In this document: in pieces, positions 1 through 8,035 of the stretch
How positions within the stretch are numbered: position 1 is the stretch's first letter
Layout: every line of letters starts with the position of its first letter
Source of the DNA: Microvirga aerilata
Lineage (GTDB): Bacteria > Pseudomonadota > Alphaproteobacteria > Rhizobiales > Beijerinckiaceae
DNA: 59,524 bases
Reading direction: 5' to 3'
Assembly (NCBI RefSeq): GCF_016743775.1
Contig: NZ_JAEQMY010000029.1
Coordinates: 1-59,524, forward strand
Notes under the pieces: generated by a model
Databases searched by the model: none
What the model was told of the DNA's origin: nothing
What the model saw: the letters and a program-made list of their open reading frames with translations, nothing else
Made by a program: the position numbers and the translations under genes

Positions 1-1
1 C

Positions 2-259
2 TATCGGCTCACCGAGCACTTGGGCCTGCCGACCTTCTTTTGTGATCCGCATGCCCCCTGGCAGAAGGGCGGGATCGGGAATGCCATCGGCCGTTTGCGG
101 CGGCGCCTGCCGCGCAAGGCTGATCTGGCCACCCTAGCGCAGTTGGAGTTGGTGGCTCTGGTCGAGAGCTACAACACAACGCCACGAAAGTGCCTTGCCT
201 TTCGCACCCCGCACGAGATCTTCTCAACAATCATCAACCGTGTTGCACCTCAACCGTGA
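2..259 (+). CDS. IS30-family transposase, C-terminal part (runs off left edge)
   Basis: The reading frame is open from the first bases of the window, so the start lies to the left. The visible 85 residues match the end of an IS30-type DDE transposase: FCDPHAPWQKGG, then GRLRRRLPRK, then YNTTPRKCLAFRTPHEIF. In this family the region carries the last catalytic glutamate, usually inside KGGxEN. Here that stretch reads KGGIGNAIGR, so the usual E of xEN is replaced by G. That suggests an inactive copy, if the alignment is right. There is no inverted repeat or partner gene to define the element's right end. The family call is by motif recognition; activity is an inference. Confidence 0.8.
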   Translation, partial: YRLTEHLGLPTFFCDPHAPWQKGGIGNAIGRLRRRLPRKADLATLAQLELVALVESYNTTPRKCLAFRTPHEIFSTIINRVAPQP

Positions 260-362
260 ATTCACCTCCCCGCCTGCGCGGGGATGACAGCGTCGAGGTT
301 CGAGTACCAGATGCTGAAAGCGATCTCGGATCGCATATGGCGTCAAGAATGACTACGGGCGA

Positions 363-1781
363 TTACTCCGCTGCCTGAGGCAGCACACCATCCGACATCC
401 AAGCCGCCAGATCCATCCGTGCCCGGTCCGTCAGCGCCTTCTTTCTCGCAACGGCCTTGGCGGGCCCGCGCAGGCGCTTCCCGTCCTCGGCCTTCGGCGT
501 GTAGTCCAGCGGCGGGAAGAGGCCGAAATTGACGTTCATCGGCTGGAAGGAACGCGGGCCCTCATCGATCGTCTCGATGTGGCCGCCCGTGATGTGGTTG
601 ATGAGCGCGCCCAGCGCCGTGGTGTGCGGCAGGGGCTGCATCGGACGGCCGAGGCGCTCGGCAGCGGCGAAGCGGCCGGTCATCAGGCCCACCGCCGCGC
701 TTTCCACATAACCTTCGCAGCCGGTGATCTGGCCGGCAAAGCGCAGGCGCGGCATCGCCTTGAGGCGCAGGGTCGGGTCGAGGAGCTTGGGCGAGTTGAG
801 ATAGGTGTTGCGGTGAATGCCGCCGAGGCGTGCGAACTCGGCATTCTCCAGGCCTGGGATCATGCGCAGGATCGCGGCCTGAGCGCCGTATTTGAGCTTG
901 GTCTGGAAACCCACCATGTTGAACAGGGTGCCGAGGGCATTGTCCTGGCGCAGCTGCACGATAGCATAGGGCTTCTTGTCCGGATTGCGCGGATCGGTGA
1001 GACCAACGGGCTTCATGGGTCCATGCCGCAGGGTCTCGCGGCCGCGCTCGGCCATCACCTCGATGGGCAGGCAGCCGTCGAAATAGGGGGTGTTGGCCTC
1101 CCATTCCTTGAACTCGGTCTTGTCGCCGGCGATCAGCGCATCCACGAAGGCTTCATACTGCTCCTTGGTCATGGGGCAGTTGATGTAGTCCTTGCCGGTG
1201 CCTCCCGGTCCAACCTTGTCGTAGCGGGACTGGAACCAGGCCACGTCCATGTTGATCGACTCCCGGTAGACGATGGGCGCGATGGCGTCGAAGAAGGCAA
1301 GCGAGGTCTCTCCCGTCAGGGACAGGACCGCCTCCGCGAGGGCAGGCGAGGTGAGAGGGCCGGTGGCCACGATCACGGAGGACCAGTCCTCCGGCGGAAG
1401 GCCTGCCACTTCGCCCCGCTCGATGGTGACGAGGGGATGCGCCTCGAGCGTGGCCGTCACGGCATCGGAGAAGCCGTCCCGGTCCACCGCAAGCGCGCCT
1501 CCGGCAGGAACCTGATGGGCATCGCCCTTGGCCATGATGAGCGAGCCGAGGCTGCGCATCTCCTGGTGGAGCAAACCAACGGCGTTCGTTTCGGCATCGT
1601 CGGAGCGGAACGAGTTGGAGCAGACGAGCTCGGCAAGCCCCTCCGTCTTATGGGCGTCGGTGCCGCGCACGGGCCGCATCTCGTGCAGGACGACAGGAAC
1701 ACCCGCCTGGGCGATCTGCCAGGCAGCCTCCGACCCGGCGAGGCCGCCGCCGATGACGTGGATGGGTTCGATTGTGCTCAT
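363..1781 (-). CDS. trmFO: TrmFO, folate-dependent tRNA (uracil-54-C5)-methyltransferase
   Basis: This flavoprotein makes ribothymidine at position 54 of tRNA, using methylenetetrahydrofolate and FADH2. The N-terminus has the FAD-binding Rossmann motif [11 protein letters not shown], followed by the family-typical [11 protein letters not shown]. The C-terminal half carries [16 protein letters not shown] and [13 protein letters not shown], also typical of TrmFO. Length (472 residues) is normal. I chose the second ATG (1781) because a GGGAGA Shine-Dalgarno sits about 8 bases upstream of it. The ATG at 1787 is almost on top of that site. The gene stands alone, divergent from the dehydrogenase at 1869. 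Nothing about it looks disrupted. Confidence 0.95.
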   Translation of the reverse strand: MSTIEPIHVIGGGLAGSEAAWQIAQAGVPVVLHEMRPVRGTDAHKTEGLAELVCSNSFRSDDAETNAVGLLHQEMRSLGSLIMAKGDAHQVPAGGALAVDRDGFSDAVTATLEAHPLVTIERGEVAGLPPEDWSSVIVATGPLTSPALAEAVLSLTGETSLAFFDAIAPIVYRESINMDVAWFQSRYDKVGPGGTGKDYINCPMTKEQYEAFVDALIAGDKTEFKEWEANTPYFDGCLPIEVMAERGRETLRHGPMKPVGLTDPRNPDKKPYAIVQLRQDNALGTLFNMVGFQTKLKYGAQAAILRMIPGLENAEFARLGGIHRNTYLNSPKLLDPTLRLKAMPRLRFAGQITGCEGYVESAAVGLMTGRFAAAERLGRPMQPLPHTTALGALINHITGGHIETIDEGPRSFQPMNVNFGLFPPLDYTPKAEDGKRLRGPAKAVARKKALTDRARMDLAAWMSDGVLPQAAE

Positions 1782-1868
1782 GGTCATTCTCCCGAGCGGT
1801 CTTGATTGACTCCCCTGGGAGCCCTGGTCAAGTTGAGCCGGTCAATTTCGAAAAGGGCTTTGAACGCC

Positions 1869-2627
1869 GTGCAATCCAGGCGACCCGTCGTCCTTATTAC
1901 AGGAGGAAGCCGCGGCATAGGGGCTGCGGTGGCGCAGCTTGCGGCAGCGCGCGGCTATGACGTCGCGATCACCTACAGGTCCGAGCGGGAGGCGTCCGAG
2001 CGGGTGCTCTCAAGCTGCCGGGCTGCCAGCGCAAGAGCCGTGGCTTGCCGGGGCGATGTTGCGGTTGAAGCGGATGTGCTGCGCCTCTTCGACGAGGCCG
2101 AGGCCGCCTTGGGGGCCGTCTCGCACGTGGTCAACAATGCCGGGATCACGGGAAGATCGAGCCGGCTGGAGCAGGCATCGGCGGAGACGATCCGGGCATG
2201 CATCGACATCAATGTGCTGGGAGCTCTCTGGGTCGCCCGCGAGGCGGCGCGGCGGCTCTCCGTGAGCCGGGGCGGCGCCGGCGGTACCATCGTCAACATC
2301 TCGTCGGTTGCTGCATCCCTAGGCAGCCCCAACGAATATGTCTGGTATGCCGCCTCGAAGGGCGCCGTCGATTCACTCACGGTCGGGCTGGCAAAAGAGC
2401 TTGCGGGGGAAGGCATCCGGGTCAATGCGGTCTCTCCCGGCATGACGCGAACGGATATTCACGAGCGCAGCACCGGGGATGCAGGCCGCCTGGAGCGCCT
2501 GCGTCCCCATATTCCGCTCAACAGAATTGGCGAACCGGATGAGATCGCCGAAGCCGTGCTGTTTCTGATGTCGGAAGCCGCGTCATATATCACCGGGGCG
2601 AACATCCCCGTCTCAGGAGGGCGTTGA
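1869..2627 (+). CDS. SDR-family NAD(P)-dependent oxidoreductase
   Basis: This is a classical short-chain dehydrogenase. It has the cofactor motif TGGSRGIG close to the N-terminus, NNAG in the middle, a catalytic Ser in NISSVAAS, and the YAASK motif with active-site Tyr and Lys. The end, ITGANIPVSGGR, is typical of FabG-like SDRs. I place the start at GTG 1869, which gives the usual short lead before the Rossmann motif and has AAAAGGG about 11 bases upstream. A TTG at 1806 would add 21 unlikely residues. The substrate cannot be told from sequence. The gene is divergent from trmFO and is followed by a hairpin. It is probably cytoplasmic and about 252 residues long. Confidence 0.9.
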   Translation: MQSRRPVVLITGGSRGIGAAVAQLAAARGYDVAITYRSEREASERVLSSCRAASARAVACRGDVAVEADVLRLFDEAEAALGAVSHVVNNAGITGRSSRLEQASAETIRACIDINVLGALWVAREAARRLSVSRGGAGGTIVNISSVAASLGSPNEYVWYAASKGAVDSLTVGLAKELAGEGIRVNAVSPGMTRTDIHERSTGDAGRLERLRPHIPLNRIGEPDEIAEAVLFLMSEAASYITGANIPVSGGR

Positions 2628-2657
2628 GCGGGTTCACGCACCCTCCAGAAAAGCGAA

Positions 2658-2679
2658 CGCCCGCCGGAAGGGGCGGGCG
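2658..2679 (-). terminator. Hairpin between convergent genes, likely terminator for the DUF1127 gene
   Basis: An 8-bp perfect stem (CGCCCGCC/GGCGGGCG) with a 6-base loop. Read on the minus strand it is followed by TTCGCTTTT, which fits a Rho-independent terminator for the gene ending at 2709. It has no T-run for the plus-strand dehydrogenase. Confidence 0.5.
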
Positions 2680-2708
2680 AGGGCCAGTTGCTGCAGTGCA
2701 GCAGATAA

Positions 2709-2864
2709 TTACGCGACAGCGTTCTCGCGCGCGATGTTCTCGATCTGGAAACGGGAGATGCCGAGATCGTCGAGTTCGCGGTCGGACAGCAGCGAAAGCT
2801 CGCGGACCGTATCGCGATAACGCAGATATGCGCGGAACTTAGAGAGAATATAAGACACGAACAT
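2709..2864 (-). CDS. DUF1127 small protein
   Basis: A 51-residue arginine-rich protein with the DUF1127 signature (also called YjiS-like): a first half with FRAYLRYRDTVREL and the core LSDRELDDLGISRFQIENIAR. Such short proteins are abundant in Rhizobiales. Some are linked to RNA turnover, phosphate or carbon control, and stress, but no role can be assigned here. I start at ATG 2864, which has GGAG about 7 bases upstream. Upstream in-frame sequence is not DUF1127-like. The gene is alone, convergent with the SDR gene, and ends in a probable terminator hairpin. Confidence 0.9.
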   Translation of the reverse strand: MFVSYILSKFRAYLRYRDTVRELSLLSDRELDDLGISRFQIENIARENAVA

Positions 2865-3082
2865 AGGAGACTCCTTAGCAGTTGACCGGTCCCGTTGACC
2901 GGCAGCTTTTTTTCTTGCGTTTGCAGTGCAGTATATAGACCCGTGCACCGCGCAAGAGGAGCGGTAATAATGTAGGCCTGTTATGCTTTAGTAGCATACT
3001 GGCCTAATGCCAAGTTAACCATGATGCGGCCCTGGCATGGCTTCGGCCTGAGACCCGGCGCCCTGCTCGGCGGCCCAACAGG

Positions 3083-3132
3083 CCTACGGCCAAGCCTCGG
3101 CTTGGACAAACCAGCCGAAACTTGGCCGTAGG
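3083..3132. repeat. Long nested inverted repeat downstream of an RTX gene
   Basis: CCTACGGCCAAG at 3083-3094 pairs perfectly with CTTGGCCGTAGG at 3121-3132. The 26 bases between them contain a second dyad, TCGGCT at 3097 with AGCCGA at 3113. The structure lies 30 bases beyond the stop of the minus-strand RTX gene at 3162, so it could stabilise or end that transcript. There is no T-run, so it may instead be a REP-like element. Confidence 0.5.
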
Positions 3133-3161
3133 TGCCGATTGAGCGCGTGGCAGGCTCTGTA

Positions 3162-4046
3162 TCAGAGCATGAAGAAATCGCTCTTCGTCAGGGACAAGCC
3201 CGATGAAAGTTGCGCGAACTTGACGGCTGCCGCTCCGCCAATCCCATCTGCATCGTAAAGCAGTGCGCCGTTCTGTTTGTTGTAGATGATCCGGTCCGAG
3301 GCATCCTTGGCCCCAGAGCCTGTGGTGAAAGCCTTGCCGGCAAGCCATCCATCGCGCCCAGCCTTGGTGAAGAACTGGTTGTCCAGCATGATCGTGTCGT
3401 CGCTTGGCCGGAAATCCAAGATCCGATCGACATTGGATCTGGAGGCTCTGACGTCGAAGACGAAGTAGTCCTTGCCGGAGTTTCCGGTCAACGTGTCGCT
3501 TCCGGCGCCCCCGCTCAGGTAATCGCTGCCCGATCCACCTTTCAGTACATCGCGGTCGTTGCCGCCATAAAGATCGTCGTCGCCCTGCAGGCCGAAGAGC
3601 GTGTCCGCTCCTGCATCGCCATGAATGATATCATCGCCGCCATAAGCTTCGATGATGTCGTTGCCGACGCCAGCACGAATGATGTCTACATAATCGTTGC
3701 CATAGAAGGTGTCGTGGCCGCCGTTGAGGGTCACATACCAGGCGTAGCCCTGAAGCTCGTCGACGGTGGTATGAAGTTCGAGGTCTTTGATGGTGAGGAT
3801 GTCGAAGCCATCGTTCTCATAATACAAGTCATCGATGATGATCTCGTAACCGTCGGTCCAGTAGGCTGCGCCGAACCTGTCTACCTCCGGGCTGCCGTAG
3901 ATGTAGTATTCTGCATATGACCCGTTATCCCAGTCGAGTTCGGTCGTGATGTAGGGGTTCGCTCCCACGAAAGCCCAGCCCGAACTGCCGGTGCTCGACA
4001 TGTTGAACCCGGAACCTGCTGCGTTGAATGCCTGAAAAATTGCCAT
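3162..4046 (-). CDS. RTX calcium-binding exoprotein, 294 aa
   Basis: Residues up to about 130 are unrecognised, rich in Tyr, Asp and Gly, with no signal peptide. About five RTX nonapeptides follow (for example GGDDIIHGDAGAD and LKGGSGSDYLSG). The protein ends in a roughly 100-residue cassette (YFVFD, ILDFRPSDDTIMLDNQFF, YDADGIGG, KSDFFML) shared with the RTX proteins at 8790 and 18955. RTX repeats bind Ca2+ outside the cell, and a C-terminal uncleaved signal directs type I (ABC) secretion. The terminal acidic-hydrophobic tail fits this. No exporter genes are nearby. The function of the N-terminal domain is unknown. The start is ATG 4046; no in-frame alternative is better. Confidence 0.85.
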   Translation of the reverse strand: MAIFQAFNAAGSGFNMSSTGSSGWAFVGANPYITTELDWDNGSYAEYYIYGSPEVDRFGAAYWTDGYEIIIDDLYYENDGFDILTIKDLELHTTVDELQGYAWYVTLNGGHDTFYGNDYVDIIRAGVGNDIIEAYGGDDIIHGDAGADTLFGLQGDDDLYGGNDRDVLKGGSGSDYLSGGAGSDTLTGNSGKDYFVFDVRASRSNVDRILDFRPSDDTIMLDNQFFTKAGRDGWLAGKAFTTGSGAKDASDRIIYNKQNGALLYDADGIGGAAAVKFAQLSSGLSLTKSDFFML

Positions 4047-4337
4047 GGCGATGCCATTCCCAATGAACGACCGATAGGCTTAAGCTAAAAGGATAAACGT
4101 GAACTTAAGCTGTATACCCCTATTGACCGGCGTTCAGGTTGTTGTCGCCTGACCGTTCAGACTTTTCGGGCCGGGCCCTGCCTAATCGATTCCGCCTCCC
4201 AAGAAAGCGCTGAAACTTGAACAAACGTTCATCTTCGAGGTTTTGGGCAAGGGCAAGCCGACTTACTTGAAGTTGTTGGAACAGTCTGCGGCGCTTCGCG
4301 TTCATCTCGCAACCTTTACTTTGTTGGAGATGGTTCC

Positions 4338-5147
4338 GTGAAGAAAATCGTTCTAGGGGCGGCCCTTCTGCTGTTGAGCAGCACGGCTTATGCCCAGACA
4401 TCCAGTCAGTCGAATACCAATACGACCTCGCAGTCGTCGCAGTCGAACACGATCCTGCGCAATCAGTCCGGCAGCGAGAGCAGGACGAACACCGAAACAA
4501 CAGGCGCAACGCGCAGCGAGACCTCGGGTACGCAGACGAATGTTCGCACCCGTGAGGAAGGCAGCACGCGGGTCGGTGTCGGGGTCGAAACCCGCGAACG
4601 CACGGGAGTCTCCGTTCGCTCGCGCACTGAGGTCGAGGAACCGAGCGTTTCCGTCACCCGCCGCCGCAGCGTGACCACCTATGAGGAGCCGGAGACCGAG
4701 GTCCGCCGTACGGTGGTGAAGAAGAAGCCCACGAAGAAAGTCGCGGTCAAGAAGACCAAACGCACCAACAAGGTTGTTGCCAAGAAGCGCCGCTATCAGG
4801 TGGTCGATGAGCCGGTGGAGGTTCGTCGCCGGACCGTGCGTCGCTACGAGGAGGTCAACGAGCCGAGCGTCTCCGTCAACCGCCGCACGACCATTCGCCG
4901 GACTCAGGACACCTCGCCAAGCGTTGGCGTATCGGTGGAGCAGCGCCGCTCGAACGATGTGAATGTCTCGACCACACGTTCCCGCTCGACCTCGCCCGAT
5001 ACGACGGGAACCGTTTCGGGCAGCAGCCGCACGGATGTGAACAGCAACACCAGCGGCAACACCTCGAACAGCGGTGCAAGCGGCTCCGGCAATACGCGCC
5101 TGCCGCAGCAGGGCGGCTCTTCGGGCAGCAGCAGCACGACTGACTAA
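4338..5147 (+). CDS. Secreted Ser/Thr/Arg-rich low-complexity protein
   Basis: The GTG start has GGAGA 7 bases upstream. Residues 1-19 form a clear Sec signal peptide (MKKIVLGAALLLLSSTAYA, cut after AYA). The mature part is low-complexity: a Gln/Ser/Thr/Asn-rich N-terminus, a repeated module with EPSVSVTRRR and EPSVSVNRRT, a lysine cluster in the middle (KKKPTKKVAVKKTKRTNK), and a Gly/Ser/Asn-rich tail. The duplicated EPSVSVxRR pieces show an internal repeat. No domain is recognised. The strongly basic core could bind an anionic partner such as DNA, LPS or polysaccharide, but this is speculation. A good terminator follows at 5174. It is probably a single-gene transcription unit exported to the periplasm. 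Confidence 0.8.
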   Translation: MKKIVLGAALLLLSSTAYAQTSSQSNTNTTSQSSQSNTILRNQSGSESRTNTETTGATRSETSGTQTNVRTREEGSTRVGVGVETRERTGVSVRSRTEVEEPSVSVTRRRSVTTYEEPETEVRRTVVKKKPTKKVAVKKTKRTNKVVAKKRRYQVVDEPVEVRRRTVRRYEEVNEPSVSVNRRTTIRRTQDTSPSVGVSVEQRRSNDVNVSTTRSRSTSPDTTGTVSGSSRTDVNSNTSGNTSNSGASGSGNTRLPQQGGSSGSSSTTD

Positions 5148-5173
5148 TACGCAATAAACGTTTAGACGCATGA

Positions 5174-5198
5174 GGGGTCGGGCAACCGGCCCCTTTTT
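5174..5198 (+). terminator. Rho-independent terminator
   Basis: GGGGTCGG pairs with CCGGCCCC (one G-U pair) around a GCAA loop, followed by five T residues. It lies 26 bases after the stop of the secreted protein gene that ends at 5147. Confidence 0.85.
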
Positions 5199-5379
5199 GT
5201 TGGTTCCTGGCCAGTTACGGAGGCTATAAGCTACGGAAAATTAAACTTGTGGAAGATCAACAAAGGAATCCATCGGGACGCGCCCTGCAATTTCATGAGC
5301 ACTTCCATTCATGCATCACCAAATGGAACCACCGCTGGGGCTATAGCTTAATTATTCAAACTTCTTCTGGAGTATGGCG

Positions 5380-5700
5380 ATGAAAAAGCTTTTAGCGACG
5401 ATCAGCGTAGCCCTTCTGGCCGCTGCTTCCTTTGGCGGTGCGGCAGACGCGCGGCCGGGCAAAGGAAAAGGCCAAGCTTATGGGCATTACAAGCAGCACA
5501 AAGCGCAGCGCTATGCTGCGCCTCGACGCAACAACAACAATGCTGCCATCGCAGCAGGCGTGACAGGCGCGATTCTCGGTGGTGCGCTCGCAGCAGGCGC
5601 GCGGCCAGCCTATCGTGCTTATGACAGGCCTACCTACAGAACCTATGATGCACCGCGCCGGACCTACTATCGCGAAGAATATTACGACGATGAATATTGA
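5380..5700 (+). CDS. Small secreted protein with glycine-zipper-like helix
   Basis: 106 residues. A signal peptide (MKKLLATISVALLAAASFGG, cut near AADA) precedes a basic segment with RPGKGKGQ and HYKQHKAQRY. Next comes a Gly/Ala hydrophobic helix (AAIAAGVTGAILGGALAAGA) resembling a glycine zipper, and a Tyr/Arg-rich acidic tail ending YYDDEY. Small periplasmic or outer-membrane-associated proteins often have this layout. I use ATG 5380 because CTGGAG lies 7 bases before it; ATG 5374 is too close to that site. No named family was recognised. A strong terminator follows directly. Confidence 0.8.
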   Translation: MKKLLATISVALLAAASFGGAADARPGKGKGQAYGHYKQHKAQRYAAPRRNNNNAAIAAGVTGAILGGALAAGARPAYRAYDRPTYRTYDAPRRTYYREEYYDDEY

Positions 5701-5710
5701 TTTCGTTAGG

Positions 5711-5735
5711 AAAGGCGCCCTCGGGCGCCTTTTTT
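5711..5735 (+). terminator. Rho-independent terminator
   Basis: A perfect GGCGCC-CTCG-GGCGCC hairpin is flanked by AAA on the left and six T residues on the right, 11 bases after the stop at 5700. The A- and T-flanks mean it could also act on transcripts from the convergent gene ending at 5746. Confidence 0.9.
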
Positions 5736-5745
5736 GATGCTTGGA

Positions 5746-6036
5746 TCAGTGCCGCATGCCGTCAACACGGATGACGGCGCGGAGCGGACCGTATTCCGTC
5801 TGCTTCCTCACATCGAGCTGAACGCGTCCGCTCGTCTGAGTTTGCAGCTTATTGGACTGACGTAGTCGGGGTGAGCCGGCCAGGGCGTCCGCCCGCACCC
5901 GGCCGCTGATCCGCACGCAGGTGTCCGATGCTTGGAGTTGCGCGAACCCCGGTGGGCAGGACGAGGATGCATGAGCCTCAATCCCCAGCAACATGCAGCT
6001 GAAAAGAGCAGTGGCCAGAAGATGCAACTTCATCAT
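5746..6036 (-). CDS. Short exported protein resembling the N-terminus of alphaproteobacterial porins (Porin_2-like)
   Basis: 96 residues. A signal peptide ends near EAHA, then CPPGF, DTCVRISGRVRAD and a later TSGRVQLDVRKQTEYGPLRAVIRV. In Porin_2 proteins of Rhizobiales the first barrel strands read much like DTCxRIxGxVRxE and GRxxxDxRxQTxYGTLR. The protein is therefore either a miniature porin-like domain or a remnant of a full porin of about 350 residues or more. It ends cleanly with a stop, and nothing porin-like follows in the next 5 kb. Start choice between two adjacent ATGs (6036/6033) is arbitrary. Family assignment is by pattern only. Confidence 0.6.
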   Translation of the reverse strand: MMKLHLLATALFSCMLLGIEAHASSSCPPGFAQLQASDTCVRISGRVRADALAGSPRLRQSNKLQTQTSGRVQLDVRKQTEYGPLRAVIRVDGMRH

Positions 6037-6131
6037 GGGCCGAACACTAGCCGTTATGATCGAAGCGGCGCAAGATCATGGCCTGCCGAACACGGCAGGC
6101 CATCGGTTGCCGGGTTGCGCCGATAGGGAGC

Positions 6132-6683
6132 CTAGAGGCTTCCCGAACTATTCCGGCGTCCATACGATGGAGCCACGTCCGGCCGGTCCACTTCGACATG
6201 GAACTGCTCCGCCTTGGGGCTGTAATCTTGAATCGCTCCGATGCCGTATCGATAGGCAAGTTCGCCGCCGAGCCATCCGCTGAACATCAGCAGCGCCGTT
6301 TGAATTCCCGACAGCCAGATGCCCCAGCCCTGCACGCCGGCGGCTGGATCGTCCAAGCGAACGCCGACATTGACGAGAGCCAAGCCGACCACCACCAGAT
6401 TGGCGACCATGTGGGTCCATGACACCCAGACATTGCGCACCCGGTCGATGGTTATGAAGTCGATCATGCCAGGAACAGCCGCAACGAGGGCGGTGACGAT
6501 GCCTGCGATCAGAAGCCAGTAGGAGCCTTGGGCCCAGAACGGATCCTGCGTGACGAGAAAGGCGATGTCGGTTCCAAACGCCCCGATCAGGAACGCGACC
6601 GGAAAGACGATGAGCATAGGATGAATCGGGTGGCCTGCAATGGCAGCGGTGCTTTGAACCCCGTGGCGATGGTACCGGCCCAT
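6132..6683 (-). CDS. DUF2231 family membrane protein
   Basis: A 183-residue integral membrane protein with the family opening GHPIHPMLIVFPVAFLIGAF. About four hydrophobic segments follow, with the family-typical GMIDFITI and SGWLGGELAYRYGIG. The hydrophilic C-terminus ends GRRNSSGSL. DUF2231 proteins are inner-membrane proteins of unknown function, sometimes next to cytochrome genes. No such neighbour is present here. I start at ATG 6683, which has GGAGGGA at good spacing. The in-frame upstream extension to 6833 is basic and unlikely to be translated. The gene is divergent from the diguanylate cyclase. Confidence 0.85.
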   Translation of the reverse strand: MGRYHRHGVQSTAAIAGHPIHPMLIVFPVAFLIGAFGTDIAFLVTQDPFWAQGSYWLLIAGIVTALVAAVPGMIDFITIDRVRNVWVSWTHMVANLVVVGLALVNVGVRLDDPAAGVQGWGIWLSGIQTALLMFSGWLGGELAYRYGIGAIQDYSPKAEQFHVEVDRPDVAPSYGRRNSSGSL

Positions 6684-6901
6684 GAATCTCTCCCTCCGTG
6701 AGGTGGCTTCAAGGAAAATGCTGCGGCCAAGCCTTCGTTCCGGCAAGCCCTCGTTCCGAGCAGGTGGTCCGATCCGCCGCACATGGGAGCGCTGGACATC
6801 GCGGGGACGATGAGAGATAGCGTAGGCATGCATTCCCCTACGGAATGATCCGCAGGGTAGCTTTCTGCGGCCGTTTGATCGAACGCATGGCAGCCGCTCT
6901 C

Positions 6902-8026
6902 ATGGTCCTAGATCCTGCCACCCTTACCGTAGCCTTCGTGCTGCTGTCGGCGGTGCTTGGCACCCTGCTCATCTTCTCGTGGATCCTCAGCCCCGGGGTG
7001 AGCGCTCTTGCCTGGTGGGGAAGTGCCTTTCTGCTGATCGGCATTGCCATTGCGTCGGCCAATCTCGGGCAGGGTCAACCGAGCCTTCTGGTGCTTGTGA
7101 CTGCTAATGCCTTGGGCATGCTGGCTTATGGCGTTCTCTATGGAGGCTGCAGGATCTTCAATGGCCGCTCTGCGCCCATCGCCGGGAGCCTGGCCGGCGT
7201 GGTCATATGGACCTGCGCCTTTCCGTTCATCTACGACTCGCAGGGCTATAGGCTGATGCTCGCCTCGCTGCTCACCGGCGGCTATGCAATGCTCTCCGCC
7301 TGGGAACTCGGACGGCATCAGGTCGAGCGCCTGGCATCGCAGCGCGTGGTAGTGGTTCTCGTGCTGGGCCTGGCTCTCTTCAATTTCTCCCGTGGAATGC
7401 TCGGGTTCTCCTGGGTCAGCGTTCCTTGGATTGCGGCCTTTGCCAGACGGTGGTCTTCGGAGATGGCGCTGTTCCTGGTGATCTTCACGCCCACCCTGGC
7501 CTTCATGTTCCTGTCCATGGCCAAAGAGCGCCTGAAGTTTGAATACAAGCAGGCGGCGCTCGTCGATCCCCTGACCAGTGTGCCCAACCGGCGAGCTTTC
7601 CTGCAGAACGCCGCCAAGCTCCTGGGCCAGCTCGGCGACAAGCCGGCGAGTTGCCTGCTCTTCGACCTCGATAACTTCAAGGCCATCAACGACAGCTACG
7701 GCCACGATGCCGGCGATCGGATCCTGACCGTCTTCGGGCAGGTGCTGGCAGGGCATCTGCCGAAGCGCACCTTCGGCCGTTTAGGCGGAGAGGAGTTTGC
7801 CGCCGTGCTCCCCATGAGTGCCCACGAGGCAGCGGCCCTGGCAGACAAGATCCGCCATGCCTTCTCGGCAGCCGGAAAGGCTGCCTTGGGAGGCCAAGCC
7901 GAGGTCACCGTCAGCGCAGGCTGCGCCACGGGAGCCCGGATCGAGGCCACGGCCCTTCTCCAGAAGGCGGATTCGGCGCTCTACCGGGCGAAGAGGAGCG
8001 GCCGCAACATCGTCATCGCGGCCTGA
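6902..8026 (+). CDS. Membrane-anchored diguanylate cyclase (GGDEF domain)
   Basis: The N-terminal ~220 residues contain about six hydrophobic helices (starting ATLTVAFVLLSAVLGTLLIF). They are followed by a complete GGDEF domain: DPLTSVPNRRAF, FDLDNFKAINDSYGHDAGD, and the active-site variant RLGGEEF. It should make cyclic-di-GMP from two GTP at the inner membrane. The inhibitory I-site RxxD, expected five residues before GGEEF, is absent (LPKR there), so product inhibition of the classic type is unlikely. ATG 6902 is my preferred start because family members often begin shortly before LDPATL; ATG 6845 is the longer option. No EAL domain is attached. Confidence 0.85.
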   Translation: MVLDPATLTVAFVLLSAVLGTLLIFSWILSPGVSALAWWGSAFLLIGIAIASANLGQGQPSLLVLVTANALGMLAYGVLYGGCRIFNGRSAPIAGSLAGVVIWTCAFPFIYDSQGYRLMLASLLTGGYAMLSAWELGRHQVERLASQRVVVVLVLGLALFNFSRGMLGFSWVSVPWIAAFARRWSSEMALFLVIFTPTLAFMFLSMAKERLKFEYKQAALVDPLTSVPNRRAFLQNAAKLLGQLGDKPASCLLFDLDNFKAINDSYGHDAGDRILTVFGQVLAGHLPKRTFGRLGGEEFAAVLPMSAHEAAALADKIRHAFSAAGKAALGGQAEVTVSAGCATGARIEATALLQKADSALYRAKRSGRNIVIAA

Positions 8027-8035
8027 CGCTTCCGA

